Notes: generated by a model not told the origin, from the letters alone. Numbered from the stretch's first letter, positions 46,249 to 57,891 are shown. The stretch: 64,000 nt of DNA from Fundicoccus culcitae (GCF_024661895.1 NZ_CP102453.1:558001-622000), one strand, 5' to 3'. Numbers and translations: made by a program.

Positions 46249-46761
46249 TTAATAATCCATCAAGGCTTTAATATTGTAACCTTTGATTTTTTCACGGCCA
46301 TTCAAGTCTGTCAATTCAATCAAGAAAGCACAGCCTACAACGATACCACCTAATTTTTCGACTAAGTCAATCGATGCTTTAACCGTACCGCCTGTGGCTA
46401 ATAAATCATCAATAATCAAAACTCTTTGACCCGGTTTAATTGAATCCGCATGAATCGTTAACGTGTTTGTCCCATATTCTAACGAGTAGTCAATTTCGAT
46501 GACTTCGCGAGGAAGCTTCCCTTTTTTACGCACCGGAATAAAGCCGATATTTAGTTCATAGGCTACAGGACATCCAACAATGAAACCACGCGCCTCTGGT
46601 CCTACAACAACATCCACTTCTAATTCTTTTGCATAATCAACGATTTGATTGGTTGCTTCTGCAAAAGCTTCTCCATTAGCCATTAAAGGGGTAATATCTC
46701 TAAAAACAATCCCTTCTTCAGGATAATTATCGACACGGGCAATATAATCTTTTAAATTCAT
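46249..46761 (-). CDS. apt: Adenine phosphoribosyltransferase
   Basis: 170 residues. Salvages adenine to AMP with PRPP. The PRPP-binding loop [13 protein letters not shown] and the [10 protein letters not shown] motif are intact. The start codon overlaps the recJ stop by four bases, so the two are translationally coupled, the common recJ-apt pair of Firmicutes. Confidence 0.97.
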   Translation of the reverse strand: MNLKDYIARVDNYPEEGIVFRDITPLMANGEAFAEATNQIVDYAKELEVDVVVGPEARGFIVGCPVAYELNIGFIPVRKKGKLPREVIEIDYSLEYGTNTLTIHADSIKPGQRVLIIDDLLATGGTVKASIDLVEKLGGIVVGCAFLIELTDLNGREKIKGYNIKALMDY

Positions 46762-49121
46762 TCAGATTCTTCCTTTTCTAATGTGTTTTTGACTTGATTA
46801 ATTGATTGATAATTCAAACAAGCTTCTACTTGCATCGATTCGCGAAATTCATCCATAGCAGGTAGTTTTTGTAAATCCACTTTTTGTTTAGTATTTACTT
46901 CTAAAAATAAATGACCATCTTGTATTGTAACAAACTTAGCTTGAAAAAACAGCTTAAGAATTAACTTAATTTTTGTTTTAGGTAATTGCGTTTGTTGACT
47001 TAGGCGTCCCATTTGATTTTTCATATCTAGCGGTTGATATTGTTGAATCCAACGGTAAACGCGGGTTGTTTCCTCACGCGAAGGAACCCCTAAGAGATAT
47101 TTCGATTCTTGAATATAAGAACCAACATAAACAGTTTGCCAATTAGCGATATTTATTATGTTTTTTAAAGGTTTAAAGGTTGACGGGGGTTCGACAATGG
47201 CGACATTGGATAGGGTTTGTTGAACATTAAGTTGTTGTAAGGTAATCAATTCCACGTCTTTGTATAACAAGGCGACGGACGACTTGCTTATTCGCTTTTG
47301 GTAGCTTTGATAAATACTGGTATGTTCGAACAAATAAACGGTATTTTCATAGCTAAAAAAATCGTCAGGTATTTGGCTGCCTCTTTTATCTACCCAATGG
47401 CTGCCTTCAAAACCAATATCTTTTATTTTTAATTGAGGGGTTTTGTTTTGCTGCCATTCATTAATTGTCAAGTCACCGACAATTGAAATTAAATCTGTCT
47501 GTTGCAAATGCTGATAGTCCGTTTTACAGTTAAAGCCAATCACATTCAAGGTACTTAGAATACCGTCTTTATTTTTTTGTGATAATAATAACTTTAAATG
47601 TTGTTGCTGGGTTCCAATCCATCGTAATTGATCAATGGACGCCTCTTTTATCACAAAAATCGGTTTTGGATTATCTGTACCGAACGGTCCAAGCAAATCA
47701 ATTTCTTCAATCAATTGATTACTAATCTCATCGATAGTCAACGCTAAACTAATCTTTAAAGCAGGCGCCTGCTCTTTGAGGTCACTTTTAAATACATCTA
47801 AGGCCATCAAAGCCGTTTTAAATACGGTCCATGTGTTTGCATCAATGGTTAAACCGGCCGCTTGACTATGCCCACCAAAATATTTTATATGTTGGGATAC
47901 TTGCGTTAAGGCTTCAAATAGATTAATGGACTCAATACTGCGGCCACTACCGCGGTAAACATTTTGTTCAGAAATATATTGAAAAATGATGGCTGGTCGT
48001 TGATATTGTTCCACTAAGCGGCTAGCGACGATCCCTAGGACACCTGCAGGCCATTTTTCGTCGTATTCGATAATGACGGCAGGTATTTCATCATAGTTAG
48101 CTATGCGTTGTTCGACCTCATTAACAATGGCATTCACAATCTGTTTTCGTTCATCATTTTTTTCATTAATTAAATTAACATATTGCCTTGCTTCATCGGG
48201 ATCAAAGGTTCTCAGTAATTCTAAGCCAGGGGTTGGGTCTCCTAGTCGACCAACCGCATTCAGTCTAGGCGCTATGATAAAGCCTATTTCATCTACTTGA
48301 ATCTCGCTTAAAGCCATGGATTGTTCCTTAAATAATTGTCTTAGACCTTCACGTTGCGTGACACGAAGGCGGTTAAGGCCATTTATCACAATCGTCCGAT
48401 TTTCATCCGTTAATGAGACTAAATCAGCAACTGTCCCGATAGCCGCTAATTCTAAGGCTTCGGCAGGGACTTCATCGGTTAAAGCTGCAACCACTTTAAG
48501 GGCAACGCCCGCACCACTTAAGTCCTTAAAGGGATAATCCCCGAGAGGGTGCTGAGGATGAATAATCGCATAGGCATTCGGTAAACTTTCTTGCATTTGA
48601 TGATGATCCGTTACAATCACATCGACACCCGCCTGCATAGCAAAATCGATTGCCTGGTGGCCAGCTATACCGTTATCACACGTCAGTATCAGTTGAGTCC
48701 CCTCTTCAATCAATTGCTTGTAGCGTTCGATATTCGGTCCATAGCCATCGATTAATCGATTAGGTAAATAATAATTAACGTTTGCCCCTATCGACTCGAG
48801 TGCTTCATACAGAATTAAGGTGCTCGTAATACCGTCAGCATCATAATCGCCATAAATCGTAATTAATTCTTGCTCCCCTATCGCTTGTTCTAAGCGTTCA
48901 ACCACTTTATCCATTTGATAAAGTAAAAACGGGTCATGAAATGTTTGTGGTGCTTGATCGGTTGCTCTTCTGATTGCTTCTGGGCTAGTTAAACCTCGTT
49001 GTATACATAAACGCAAAAAAGCGGGAGTATAATTTAGTCCCGCTTCTTGTAAAGCTACGATTTGTTGTCGTGATGCCGGAGATTCATCAGCCATTTGCCA
49101 ATCAAATTTTGATAAATTCAT
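46758..49121 (-). CDS. recJ: Single-stranded-DNA-specific exonuclease RecJ
   Basis: 787 residues. The DHH domain shows [22 protein letters not shown] and [11 protein letters not shown]; the DHHA1 part has [12 protein letters not shown] and [11 protein letters not shown]. An OB-fold and a long Firmicutes-specific C-terminal region (about 560-787) follow. It degrades single-stranded DNA 5' to 3' in recombination and mismatch repair. Confidence 0.96.
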   Translation of the reverse strand: MNLSKFDWQMADESPASRQQIVALQEAGLNYTPAFLRLCIQRGLTSPEAIRRATDQAPQTFHDPFLLYQMDKVVERLEQAIGEQELITIYGDYDADGITSTLILYEALESIGANVNYYLPNRLIDGYGPNIERYKQLIEEGTQLILTCDNGIAGHQAIDFAMQAGVDVIVTDHHQMQESLPNAYAIIHPQHPLGDYPFKDLSGAGVALKVVAALTDEVPAEALELAAIGTVADLVSLTDENRTIVINGLNRLRVTQREGLRQLFKEQSMALSEIQVDEIGFIIAPRLNAVGRLGDPTPGLELLRTFDPDEARQYVNLINEKNDERKQIVNAIVNEVEQRIANYDEIPAVIIEYDEKWPAGVLGIVASRLVEQYQRPAIIFQYISEQNVYRGSGRSIESINLFEALTQVSQHIKYFGGHSQAAGLTIDANTWTVFKTALMALDVFKSDLKEQAPALKISLALTIDEISNQLIEEIDLLGPFGTDNPKPIFVIKEASIDQLRWIGTQQQHLKLLLSQKNKDGILSTLNVIGFNCKTDYQHLQQTDLISIVGDLTINEWQQNKTPQLKIKDIGFEGSHWVDKRGSQIPDDFFSYENTVYLFEHTSIYQSYQKRISKSSVALLYKDVELITLQQLNVQQTLSNVAIVEPPSTFKPLKNIINIANWQTVYVGSYIQESKYLLGVPSREETTRVYRWIQQYQPLDMKNQMGRLSQQTQLPKTKIKLILKLFFQAKFVTIQDGHLFLEVNTKQKVDLQKLPAMDEFRESMQVEACLNYQSINQVKNTLEKEESE

Positions 49122-49163
49122 TTAAACTCAAAACTCCAATACTTGTTTATTACTAAGTAAGCG

Positions 49164-49667
49164 TTATACGTTTGCATAATCTTCAGCTTCTTCATCGCCT
49201 GGGTCAGTAAAAGCTTCACTATCTGTCTCTTCAACTTCAACATATGGATCATCTGTTGGTAATTCGTCTATTGTTGCACGCTCTTGTGTATCTTCGGCAA
49301 TTTCCATAATTGGTTCGGTATACATAACAATATTCTTTTTACTTTGCTCTAACTCACGTATTTTCGTTCTTAAACTAGATAATTGTCGATCTTTTTCAAT
49401 CAATTCACTATTATGGACATCCTTTAGTTGTTTGATTTCTTTTTGTAAGTCTTTATTTGATTTATGATTATTTTTAATAGTTGAGACTGAGCCTATTAAG
49501 CCAACAATCACACCAATTAGAACACTTACTAAGATAACTATAACCATGGGAGCTTGAATTGCACCAATAAAGAAATCGATCTCGACTGAACCCGTGTTTT
49601 GTAAAGCGAAAATAACAATAATAATCATTAGGACAATCGTTAAAATAAGTCGCCATTGTTGTCTCAT
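49164..49667 (-). CDS. LapA-domain membrane protein
   Basis: 167 residues: two membrane segments (about 5-24 and 38-62) around the short LQNTGSVEIDFFIG linker, which is the LapA (DUF1049) hallmark. A predicted coiled coil (about 70-115) and an acidic tail follow. The homologue in Gram-negatives helps lipopolysaccharide assembly; in Firmicutes the role is unknown. It lies between recJ and an SDR gene in one minus-strand run. Confidence 0.85.
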   Translation of the reverse strand: MRQQWRLILTIVLMIIIVIFALQNTGSVEIDFFIGAIQAPMVIVILVSVLIGVIVGLIGSVSTIKNNHKSNKDLQKEIKQLKDVHNSELIEKDRQLSSLRTKIRELEQSKKNIVMYTEPIMEIAEDTQERATIDELPTDDPYVEVEETDSEAFTDPGDEEAEDYANV

Positions 49668-49690
49668 TAAAGTAGCACCTCCTAATAAAT

Positions 49691-50485
49691 TTATTTTAAA
49701 TTGACAAGATGTCGCGTAATACTATCACCTATTCTTGGAAATAACTGATACAAATTAGAAAGGATACCAAAATAGGCAGGGCTATTTATTTCACGTTGGA
49801 TTAAATGCTTCCCATCTATTTGATCTGAAATAATTTGTGCTGCTTTATCCACATCCAAAGCCATCAACTTTACTTTATTATAATATGATTTTGAATCGCT
49901 GTCATGTTCAAAAAACTCTGTGGCTACGGGACCAAAATTCACTGTTGTTACATGAATGTTTTTAGAAGCAAGTTCTAAACGTAAAGCATTGGCAAATCCA
50001 ATCATGGCAAATTTAGTTGCCGAGTAGGCGGTTGATGACTTTGTAGCAATTTTACCCGCTACACTGGCTATAATTATGATATGCCCCGCTTTTTGTAATT
50101 CCATTTGTTTAGCGACCAATTGACTGAGATACATCATACTCAACGTATTCGTTTTAAACATCAACTCATAATCAGCATACGAAAATTGATCATACGATTT
50201 AAAAGACCCATAACCCGCACAATTAATCAGTACATCAATCCGCTGAAAACGCTCAATCGATTTAGCAACCATCCGTTCAATTTGAGCTGAATCCGTTAAA
50301 TCGCACTTAATAACCAACACATTTGTCTGATACATTTTAAATAATTGATTGGCTAACTCAGTTAAGCGATCCATGCGTCTTGCGACTAGGATAAGTGAAA
50401 AACCTTGTTCAGCCGCTTTAATAGCCACTTGGCGTCCAATCCCACTAGAAGCACCTGTTATCAAAACAATTTTTGTCATTTTCAT
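49691..50485 (-). CDS. Short-chain dehydrogenase/reductase (YqjQ-like)
   Basis: About 264 residues. The nucleotide-binding TGASSGIG is at the N-terminus, NCAG in the middle, and the catalytic Ser, Tyr and Lys in IIIASVAGK and YSATKFA. The start follows the rnz stop by one base (rnz TAG, then G, then ATG at 50485). The same rnz-SDR pairing exists in B. subtilis (yqjK-yqjQ), which supports the YqjQ assignment. Substrate unknown. Confidence 0.9.
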   Translation of the reverse strand: MKMTKIVLITGASSGIGRQVAIKAAEQGFSLILVARRMDRLTELANQLFKMYQTNVLVIKCDLTDSAQIERMVAKSIERFQRIDVLINCAGYGSFKSYDQFSYADYELMFKTNTLSMMYLSQLVAKQMELQKAGHIIIIASVAGKIATKSSTAYSATKFAMIGFANALRLELASKNIHVTTVNFGPVATEFFEHDSDSKSYYNKVKLMALDVDKAAQIISDQIDGKHLIQREINSPAYFGILSNLYQLFPRIGDSITRHLVNLK

Positions 50486-50486
50486 C

Positions 50487-51419
50487 CTACTCCCGATAAT
50501 TGATGTCAAATTCATTCAAGTCATAAACTAAATGACTATTTGGAAAAATTGAACGTGCCTCCGCTTCTAGAGCTTTAGCATCAGATCCTAGGTAACGGGC
50601 TGAAATATGATTTAAATATAATGTTTTAACATTGCCACTAAGGGCAACTTGCGCTGCTTGCAAACTCGTTGAATGGAAGTGATTGTAGGCGAGTTGCGTC
50701 TCTTCCGCTTGATAGGTACATTCATGTACCAAGGCATCTGCATCTTTAGCAAGCAGGGCTAAATGATCACATGGACGCGTGTCGCCTAAAATAGTAACGA
50801 CACGTCCATTTTGAGACTGCCCAATATAATCTTTCCCATCTAAAACCGTCCCATCGGCTAAACGAACTTGCTCGCCACGTTTAAGTTGTCCAAATATGGG
50901 TCCGTTGGGGATTTTATAACTAGCCAGTTTATCGACCAGTAATTCACCTTCTTTATCGGGTTCTATAATTCGATAGCCAAAACTCAAGATGCCATGATTA
51001 AGCGGTAAATACTTTACTTGCCAATTTTTGGGTAATTGAATGACACCACCCTCTGGATTTAATTCAACAATTTCTAGCGGATAGCTTAAGTGCGTTTTTG
51101 AATAACTTAAGGTGGCATGAATAAAAGCCTTTATCCCTTTTGGTCCATAAATGGTAACCGGCGTATCACCACCTTGAAACGAACGACTACTTAATAATCC
51201 GGGTAATCCAAAAATATGATCACCATGCATATGGGTAATAAATATCCGTGAAATTTTACGGGGTTTCAAAGATGTTTTCAAAATTTGGTGTTGAGTGGCT
51301 TCACCACAATCAAATAACCACATTTCATTTAATTCATCTAATAATTTTAAAACAAGTGAGCTGACATTCCTTGCTTTCGCCGGAACACCTGCTCCTGTTC
51401 CTAGAAAAAATAATTGCAT
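50487..51419 (-). CDS. rnz: Ribonuclease Z
   Basis: 310 residues, metallo-beta-lactamase fold. Trims tRNA 3' ends. The metal motif HMHGDHIFGLPGLL is present, together with GDTRPC and HECTY and the long exosite region typical of RNase Z. ATG at 51419 follows GAGAGG by five bases. Confidence 0.96.
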   Translation of the reverse strand: MQLFFLGTGAGVPAKARNVSSLVLKLLDELNEMWLFDCGEATQHQILKTSLKPRKISRIFITHMHGDHIFGLPGLLSSRSFQGGDTPVTIYGPKGIKAFIHATLSYSKTHLSYPLEIVELNPEGGVIQLPKNWQVKYLPLNHGILSFGYRIIEPDKEGELLVDKLASYKIPNGPIFGQLKRGEQVRLADGTVLDGKDYIGQSQNGRVVTILGDTRPCDHLALLAKDADALVHECTYQAEETQLAYNHFHSTSLQAAQVALSGNVKTLYLNHISARYLGSDAKALEAEARSIFPNSHLVYDLNEFDINYRE

Positions 51420-51445
51420 CAAAGCCTCTCTTTCTATGACACATG

Positions 51446-53284
51446 TTATCGCGTTCGATACAAATCTTTGGCAATTAACTTAGCCATTTCTAAGGACCCT
51501 TCTACTGTTGGATGGGCATAATCTCTTAACCATTCAGGATGATCATTAGCATAACTAGCCCAATCAATGATATTGACATTACCAAAGCGTCGAGTTGAAG
51601 CTTCCAATTGACTATTTGCATCACTGACCCAAGAACGATCAGCATTACTCGTTAAGAAATAAATTGAGCGGTCTGGTCCGATAGCATTGATAAAATCATT
51701 TAATTGACCTTCCGTAAAGGTCCCATTACTACCTAACACAACAATAACCGTTGGCATTAACCGATCTAAACTTTCTAATTCTTTAACAACATCCACACTA
51801 TTGTACAGTTGACGCCCTTCTTGTCCTGACAATTTTGCTTTGGGAAAGACTTCATTAATCTGTTCAGCGGCAGCCAGTAAGACTGAATCACCGATAAAGG
51901 TTACATCTAACCCATTAGCGTATAACAGTTCTTCTTGACTTAAGCCTTCAATATTATTAATCACTTTATTGTTCTGGGTGTTGTTTGCAATCGTGTCTTG
52001 AGCCAGTTGTTGATTATTTTCAATCAACGTTTGCAAATCTTCTGAATCCGTATCACGTGTTTCAGGTGTAATCGCCAATCCTACCGTACCCCCAACAAAA
52101 AACAACAAATAAATAACCGTAATTATTTTAATGTTTATGAGTGCTTGCGGGTGGTCAATTAAATACCGCACTTGATACTTCATTTTTTTCCAATTAAAAT
52201 CTTGTCCAATCGGCAAAACAATCGCTTGTTTTTCAAATAATTGATAAGTAATCTCAGCCAGAACCATAATGATAACCACTTGAACCAAGGTATGTAACCA
52301 GACATTATCATTAATAAAGGTAATTTGACTAGGGATAATTAAATGAACAGGATAAAACCAGAGATAATAAGACATACTCCGCTTACCTAACCAAGTAAAT
52401 ACAGGAAAAGAAATAATTTTGCTCCATAAGGTTTCCGGGTGAATTGAACTAATAATAAACAAGCCACAAACTATAGAAAATAAGGTTAAACCAAATCGAT
52501 AGGCAAAAGCTTGTGTGCCATACATAAAACGAACCATAACAAAAAGCAACAAGATAGCTACCGTACCAATCATATTAAACGTTAACTTAACATTTCGCTT
52601 CATCGGTTTTGGTTTTAGTCGAATAGGATACAAATAGCCAATAGCGCCACCAAAAGTATAAGCAGATAAACGCGTTAAAAGATCATAATAAATACGTGTA
52701 GGATCGCCACCATCGTATAAATAGGCCATTAAAATAGCTGAGATGGCTGAAACAATTAAGAGCATATTAACCGATATAGACGGTCTACGATGCCATGCAT
52801 AAAACAAGTAGACCATTAAGGGGGTTAATAATACTAATTGTGCATATAAGGATACATACCATAAATGCGTAAATGGACTTGGATTAGCTGCTTGGACAAA
52901 ATACGATTGTTCATTAAAAATTTGATAATAATTGTTGACAAATAACAAAGAAGACAGTGACATGTTGCGTATATTATAGAAAAAGTCTCTTTGAAAAAGC
53001 ATAATGTACGTAATTGTCACCATAATCATGGCTAACATTGGGAAAAAAAGGCGTTTAAAACGCGATGCATAGTAATTTTTAATAACTTTAACAGGCTGAT
53101 TTAAATTAAGCGTCGTAAAATGTCGAAAATTAAAGAAACCTGCAATAACTAAGAAAAGATTGACAGCTAAAAAACCGCCTGGAACTAAATGTTGAAAAAG
53201 ATAGTAAGCAATTATGGTAATAATTGCTACTCCTTTCAACCCATCAAATAGCTGAATACGATTTACTTTCTTTTGATCGTTCAT
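51446..53284 (-). CDS. Peptidoglycan O-acetyltransferase-like protein (acyltransferase 3 + SGNH, OatA-like)
   Basis: 612 residues. About ten membrane segments form an acyltransferase-3 domain (1-400), which carries acetyl groups across the membrane. An extracytoplasmic SGNH hydrolase domain follows (about 455-612) with Ser-467 in IGDSVLL, the GSN block at 518-520, and Asp-588/His-591 in DYAHP. This matches the OatA type, which O-acetylates muramic acid and gives lysozyme resistance. Related acyltransferases modify other wall glycans, so the acceptor is inferred. Confidence 0.88.
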   Translation of the reverse strand: MNDQKKVNRIQLFDGLKGVAIITIIAYYLFQHLVPGGFLAVNLFLVIAGFFNFRHFTTLNLNQPVKVIKNYYASRFKRLFFPMLAMIMVTITYIMLFQRDFFYNIRNMSLSSLLFVNNYYQIFNEQSYFVQAANPSPFTHLWYVSLYAQLVLLTPLMVYLFYAWHRRPSISVNMLLIVSAISAILMAYLYDGGDPTRIYYDLLTRLSAYTFGGAIGYLYPIRLKPKPMKRNVKLTFNMIGTVAILLLFVMVRFMYGTQAFAYRFGLTLFSIVCGLFIISSIHPETLWSKIISFPVFTWLGKRSMSYYLWFYPVHLIIPSQITFINDNVWLHTLVQVVIIMVLAEITYQLFEKQAIVLPIGQDFNWKKMKYQVRYLIDHPQALINIKIITVIYLLFFVGGTVGLAITPETRDTDSEDLQTLIENNQQLAQDTIANNTQNNKVINNIEGLSQEELLYANGLDVTFIGDSVLLAAAEQINEVFPKAKLSGQEGRQLYNSVDVVKELESLDRLMPTVIVVLGSNGTFTEGQLNDFINAIGPDRSIYFLTSNADRSWVSDANSQLEASTRRFGNVNIIDWASYANDHPEWLRDYAHPTVEGSLEMAKLIAKDLYRTR

Positions 53285-53294
53285 TTTGATTCAC

Positions 53295-54605
53295 CTAATC
53301 TAAAAACTCAAATTGAAAGTCCAGTAATTCAACGATATCTCCAGTTTGAGCACCTAAATTACGTAAGGCTTCATCAATTCCCATGCCACGTATTTGACGG
53401 GTAAAACGAGCGATACTTTCGTCATGAGCCATATTGGTCATTTTATACAATTTTTCAATTTTTTCACCCGAAATGGACCAATAGTTATCATCTAATTGCG
53501 TAATCGTGAATGGTACTGCATCTTCTTCAAGTCCATAATAAACGAAATTGGCTTCATCCTCAGTCTCTAAAGGAACAAAGTCACTATGAACAACTAAATC
53601 ATAAGTAGCTTCAAGCAAATCCGTAATACCTTGATTTTGCCAAGCACTAATGGTGAAAATTTCTGGTTCTGGTCGGGGGGAATCCTTGTAATAGGCAGCT
53701 AACTGTTCTTTGAATTCTGTTAGATGACTATCGGCATTCTCAGCATCCATCTTATTCGCCACGATTAGCATTGGCCGATCGAGTAATTTTTCATTATAGG
53801 CTTCTAATTCATTTAATAATTTAATGTAATCATCAAATGGATGACGACCATGAGCAGCCGACATATCAATGACATGAAGTAAAACTTTAGTCCTTTCAAT
53901 ATGTCTTAGAAAATCAATTCCTAAGCCAACACCCTCAGAAGCGCCCTCAATAAGTCCAGGCATATCAGCTACGACAAATTCTCGATTAATGTCTAGCTTG
54001 ACAACACCTAAATTAGGTACCAATGTTGTAAATTGATAATCGGCTATTTTAGGTTTTGCATTACTAATAACAGATAATAAAGTCGATTTACCTACACTTG
54101 GAAAACCAATAAGTCCAACGTCAGCTAACAATTTTAACTCTAATGAAAGCTCCCTTTCTTCACCAGGTTCACCATTTTCAGCGATAGCAGGTGCAGGGTT
54201 TTTGTGGGTAGCGAAGCGTATATTGCCACGGCCACCACGACCACCTTTAGCAACCACAACTGACTGACCATTTTCAACTAAATCAGCAATTAGCTGCTGG
54301 CTTTCTAGTTCTCTAACAATGGTGCCAGCTGGCACTTTTACAATTAAATCATCTGCCCCAGCGCCATACTTCCCTTTACTCATGCCATTCTCACCATTTT
54401 TGGCTTTAAAATGACGGGTATAACGTAAATCCATTAATGTGCGCAAACCTTCATCGACTTGAAAAACAATATCGCCACCTTTACCGCCGTCACCACCTGC
54501 TGGACCTCCGTCTGGAACATATTTTTCTCGCCTAAAAGCAACCATTCCATCTCCACCTTTTCCAGCTTTAACAGAAACTGTTGCACGATCTAAAAATGTA
54601 GACAT
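53295..54605 (-). CDS. obgE: GTPase Obg
   Basis: 436 residues: a glycine-rich Obg fold (about 1-158), a G domain with [18 protein letters not shown] and NKMD, and a C-terminal OCT domain. Acts in late 50S ribosome assembly and stress control. The start is the ATG at 54605, seven bases after AAGGAG; an in-frame GTG two codons upstream is too close to it. It follows glyS by about 40 bases. Confidence 0.97.
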   Translation of the reverse strand: MSTFLDRATVSVKAGKGGDGMVAFRREKYVPDGGPAGGDGGKGGDIVFQVDEGLRTLMDLRYTRHFKAKNGENGMSKGKYGAGADDLIVKVPAGTIVRELESQQLIADLVENGQSVVVAKGGRGGRGNIRFATHKNPAPAIAENGEPGEERELSLELKLLADVGLIGFPSVGKSTLLSVISNAKPKIADYQFTTLVPNLGVVKLDINREFVVADMPGLIEGASEGVGLGIDFLRHIERTKVLLHVIDMSAAHGRHPFDDYIKLLNELEAYNEKLLDRPMLIVANKMDAENADSHLTEFKEQLAAYYKDSPRPEPEIFTISAWQNQGITDLLEATYDLVVHSDFVPLETEDEANFVYYGLEEDAVPFTITQLDDNYWSISGEKIEKLYKMTNMAHDESIARFTRQIRGMGIDEALRNLGAQTGDIVELLDFQFEFLD

Positions 54606-54646
54606 AAACACTCTCCTTCCTTACTAAATTTTCTCACTTTATGCGT

Positions 54647-56710
54647 TTAAAATTTACTGATTAATTTTCTTGGATCAAATAGACCTAAGATGGTATGAGT
54701 TAATCGCTTAAGTGTTGCTTGTCGATTCGTTTTAATTGAATCATCTGGAGAATTTACTAAGTTATTCTCAAAATAGCGATCGATAGGTTGAATTAAACTT
54801 TGATAATAATTTAATAAATCTTCGACTGAGTCATTAAGATTAGCTTGTAAACTTAATCGAATCAAATCTTGTTCCGATTCAGTTTGAGCTAAAGCTAATG
54901 AAGGTTCCGTAGATGACTCCACTTTAACCCCTAAATTCACCACACGCGATAACGCCTCAACCATGAGTCGATAATTTTCCGCTGCATTATTTTTTAAAGA
55001 TTGTAAACCATTGGCAAATTGAATATGGCGATTAATATCTAAATGATAACTTTCAAGAACTGATTCAATCATATCATATTCGACACCTTGACGCTCAATA
55101 TATTGCTGAATACGCGCTTTAATAAAATCAGCTAATTTATTTAGCAATTCATCTTCTTCACCCGAAAAAGGTAATTTATTAATAAACGGCTTAATAATAT
55201 CTAATAAATTAAGTGACCAATTTTGGTTGGCAATAATCTCAACAATACCCGTTGCTTGTCTTCTTAAAGCATATGGGTCATTTGATCCCGTCGGAATTAA
55301 ATCGACTGCAAAATAATTTACTAAAGTATCTAATTTATCAGCCAGCGCTAATAATGCCCCTGTTTCGGTTTGAGGTAAAGCTCCCCCACTTGTCGTCGGT
55401 AAATATTGCGAGCCAATAGCTTGGGCAATATCAGTATCTAAACCAAATTTTTCTGCATAAATTTGCCCCATTTTCCCTTGTAATTCAGGAAATTCGCCTA
55501 CAACTTGCGTCATTAAATCAAATTTATAAATATGTGCGGCTTCAACGGTTTTCGCTACCGTCGTAGCTTGTAATTGGCTACCTAAGGCATCCCCAATCAG
55601 TTTAACTAAATAAGCAACTCTTTCTTCTTTATCAGCCAGACTACCTAATTTAAAATGTTCTTTAACCGTTTTTAGTTTTTCATTAAAAATATCAACCGAT
55701 TGATTTAAATCGGCTTGATAGAAAAATAAACCATCTTCTAAGCGGGCTCTTAAAACTTTTTCATTCCCTTTAACAACATTCTCAATAAATTCCGCATTTC
55801 CATTACGTACCGAAATAAAGTAAGGCAATAGTTCATCAGTTGTTTGATCTAAAACATAAAAATATCGTTGATGATCACGCATGGCTGTCGTCAAGATTAA
55901 GTCAGGCATGGTTAAATAATCATCTGAAAACGTTCCGAAAAAGGCTGTTGGCCATTCAACAATAGAAGTAACTTCATCTAACAAATCCTGATTCATTGGT
56001 ACTTGCCAATTGTTTTCAGTGGCTAATGCTTGAATTTGTTCTTCAATCAGCTTTTGACGCTTAGCAAAATCAACGATGACTTTTTGTTCTTCCAGTAGCA
56101 CTTCATAATTTGTTGCTGAATCTATCACAACCGAGTGGCCTAAAAAGCGGTGTCCCTTTGATTCGTTGCCAGCATCCACATGTAAGAAAGTAAAAGGAAT
56201 AATCGTTTCATCCAACAAGGATACAATCCAATGAACAGGTCGAATAAATTCTTCTTCATAACTATTCCAATGCATCGTAACAGGAAAAGTTAAACTAGCT
56301 AAAACATCATTAATCTGCGTTAGGATTGTTTGCGTGGCACTCCCTTTCAAATGTTTATCGACAAACACATAGTCTTCATCTTTAACTGTTTCAACATATA
56401 AATCGTCTACCGTTGCCCCTTGACCTCTTGCAAAACCTATTGCGGCTTTCGTCCAATTGCCCTCATTATCTTTGGCGATGCGTAAAGCAGGACCCTTTGC
56501 CTTCTCTTCTAAATCAGCTTGTTTGCTAGCTAAACCAGACACTAAAACCGCTAAACGTCGTGGTGTCGCATAGGCTTGGATTGTCTCAAAACTGATTCGT
56601 TCTGCATCTAAAAATTGTGACACTTTGTCGCGTAATTGATTCGAGAGATCTAATAAGAATCTTGCTGGAATTTCTTCCATTCCCAATTCTAATAAATATT
56701 GATGACTCAT
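54647..56710 (-). CDS. glyS: Glycyl-tRNA synthetase beta subunit
   Basis: 687 residues. Together with the alpha subunit it forms the alpha2-beta2 enzyme that charges tRNA-Gly; the beta chain binds the tRNA and carries an HD-like and an anticodon-binding domain. The N-terminus LLELGMEEIPARFLL is the family hallmark. It begins immediately after the glyQ stop and is controlled by the glycine T-box upstream of glyQ. Confidence 0.98.
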   Translation of the reverse strand: MSHQYLLELGMEEIPARFLLDLSNQLRDKVSQFLDAERISFETIQAYATPRRLAVLVSGLASKQADLEEKAKGPALRIAKDNEGNWTKAAIGFARGQGATVDDLYVETVKDEDYVFVDKHLKGSATQTILTQINDVLASLTFPVTMHWNSYEEEFIRPVHWIVSLLDETIIPFTFLHVDAGNESKGHRFLGHSVVIDSATNYEVLLEEQKVIVDFAKRQKLIEEQIQALATENNWQVPMNQDLLDEVTSIVEWPTAFFGTFSDDYLTMPDLILTTAMRDHQRYFYVLDQTTDELLPYFISVRNGNAEFIENVVKGNEKVLRARLEDGLFFYQADLNQSVDIFNEKLKTVKEHFKLGSLADKEERVAYLVKLIGDALGSQLQATTVAKTVEAAHIYKFDLMTQVVGEFPELQGKMGQIYAEKFGLDTDIAQAIGSQYLPTTSGGALPQTETGALLALADKLDTLVNYFAVDLIPTGSNDPYALRRQATGIVEIIANQNWSLNLLDIIKPFINKLPFSGEEDELLNKLADFIKARIQQYIERQGVEYDMIESVLESYHLDINRHIQFANGLQSLKNNAAENYRLMVEALSRVVNLGVKVESSTEPSLALAQTESEQDLIRLSLQANLNDSVEDLLNYYQSLIQPIDRYFENNLVNSPDDSIKTNRQATLKRLTHTILGLFDPRKLISKF

Positions 56711-57631
56711 TTATTTCTCCACCCCTTCATTAACGGCTGTCTGTTCTACTTGGTCTTTTTTCAACAAAGGAAAACCTAAGCGTTCACGCTCTGCCACAAA
56801 AGCTTTTGCCACTGAACGGGCTAAGTGTCTAATTCTAGCTAAATAACCTGCACGATCAGACACAGAAATCATCCCTCTAGCATCCAAAAGATTAAATGTA
56901 TGGCTACATTTCAAAATATAATCATACGCTGGGTGAACAAGACCTAAATCCACTAAATGTTGCGCTTCCGTTTCATACTGATTAAATTGGTTGAATAGCA
57001 TCTCCGTGTTGCTTTCTTCAAAAGCATACGTAGAATGTTCTCTTTCTGGTTGCAGGAAGATTTCGCCATATTTTACACCTTCAACCCATTCAAGATCAAA
57101 AACATTGTCGACATCTAATAGATACATGGCTAAACGTTCAATCCCATAGGTCAATTCACTAGTCACCGGATGACATTTCAAGCCACCCACTTGTTGAAAA
57201 TATGTAAACTGAGTAATTTCCATTCCATCTATCCAAACTTCCCAGCCTAAACCTGCACAGCCAAGGGAAGGATTCTCCCAGTTATCTTCCACAAAACGGA
57301 TATCATGCTTTAAAGGATCAATTCCAAGTGCCACTAAACTATCTAAATAGAGTTCTTGAATATTTAAAGGTGAAGGTTTCATGACCACTTGTAATTGATG
57401 ATGTTGGAATAGACGGTTAGGATTTTGTCCGTAACGACCATCGGATGGCCGTCTTGATGGTTCGACATAAACGGCATTCCAAGGTTCAGGTCCAATAGCC
57501 CGTAAAAAAGTATAGGGGCTCATTGTTCCAGCTCCCTTTTCAACATCATAACTTTGCAATACCAAACAACCTTGTTCTGACCAAAACTGTTGCAACGTAT
57601 TAATCATGGATTGAATCGTTGGTTTTTTCAT
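56711..57631 (-). CDS. glyQ: Glycyl-tRNA synthetase alpha subunit
   Basis: 306 residues. Class II catalytic subunit, with [32 protein letters not shown] near the N-terminus and [21 protein letters not shown]. The ATG at 57631 follows AAGGAG by seven bases; earlier in-frame starts lie within the T-box terminator. First gene of glyQS. Confidence 0.98.
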   Translation of the reverse strand: MKKPTIQSMINTLQQFWSEQGCLVLQSYDVEKGAGTMSPYTFLRAIGPEPWNAVYVEPSRRPSDGRYGQNPNRLFQHHQLQVVMKPSPLNIQELYLDSLVALGIDPLKHDIRFVEDNWENPSLGCAGLGWEVWIDGMEITQFTYFQQVGGLKCHPVTSELTYGIERLAMYLLDVDNVFDLEWVEGVKYGEIFLQPEREHSTYAFEESNTEMLFNQFNQYETEAQHLVDLGLVHPAYDYILKCSHTFNLLDARGMISVSDRAGYLARIRHLARSVAKAFVAERERLGFPLLKKDQVEQTAVNEGVEK

Positions 57632-57664
57632 TGTAAATCTCCTTAATAAATAATTTTTGACAAT

Positions 57665-57706
57665 ATAAAAGTCCCTATGATTAGATAAACATCTAATCAT
57701 AGGGAC
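57665..57706 (-). terminator. T-box-controlled terminator hairpin of glyQS
   Basis: On the minus strand a perfect 16-bp stem (GTCCCTATGATTAGAT with ATCTAATCATAGGGAC, four-base loop) is followed by TTTTAT. It competes with the antiterminator that uses the T-box sequence just upstream. Confidence 0.93.
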
Positions 57707-57836
57707 GATTTAATCGCGGTTCCACCCTATTTCCAGTGATACTGGCACTCAAAAAATATATAGTATGTTAAAAAATGCCAAATTCGTTTCTCTAGCTTTC
57801 ACCGCCCTAGAGTCGCTTAATTGCTTTAATCTTGTA
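57665..57836 (-). promoter_or_regulatory. Glycine T-box riboswitch (glyQS leader)
   Basis: The minus strand carries the invariant T-box sequence AGGGTGGAACCGCG at 57715-57728, a Stem I apical element GCGACTCTAGGGCGGTG that closely follows the known glyQS leader, and a GGC glycine specifier at 57777-57779. Uncharged tRNA-Gly should pair with the specifier and the T-box bulge and free transcription of glyQS. Confidence 0.95.
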
Positions 57837-57842
57837 GCGTCT

Positions 57843-57871
57843 ATCTTACTTCTTTATGCGTAAAAAGTCAA
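57843..57871 (-). promoter_or_regulatory. glyQS promoter
   Basis: TTGACT (57866-57871) and TAAGAT (57843-57848) on the minus strand, 17 bases apart, just before the T-box leader. Confidence 0.8.
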
Positions 57872-57891
57872 TTATATTTATAAAATAGATT

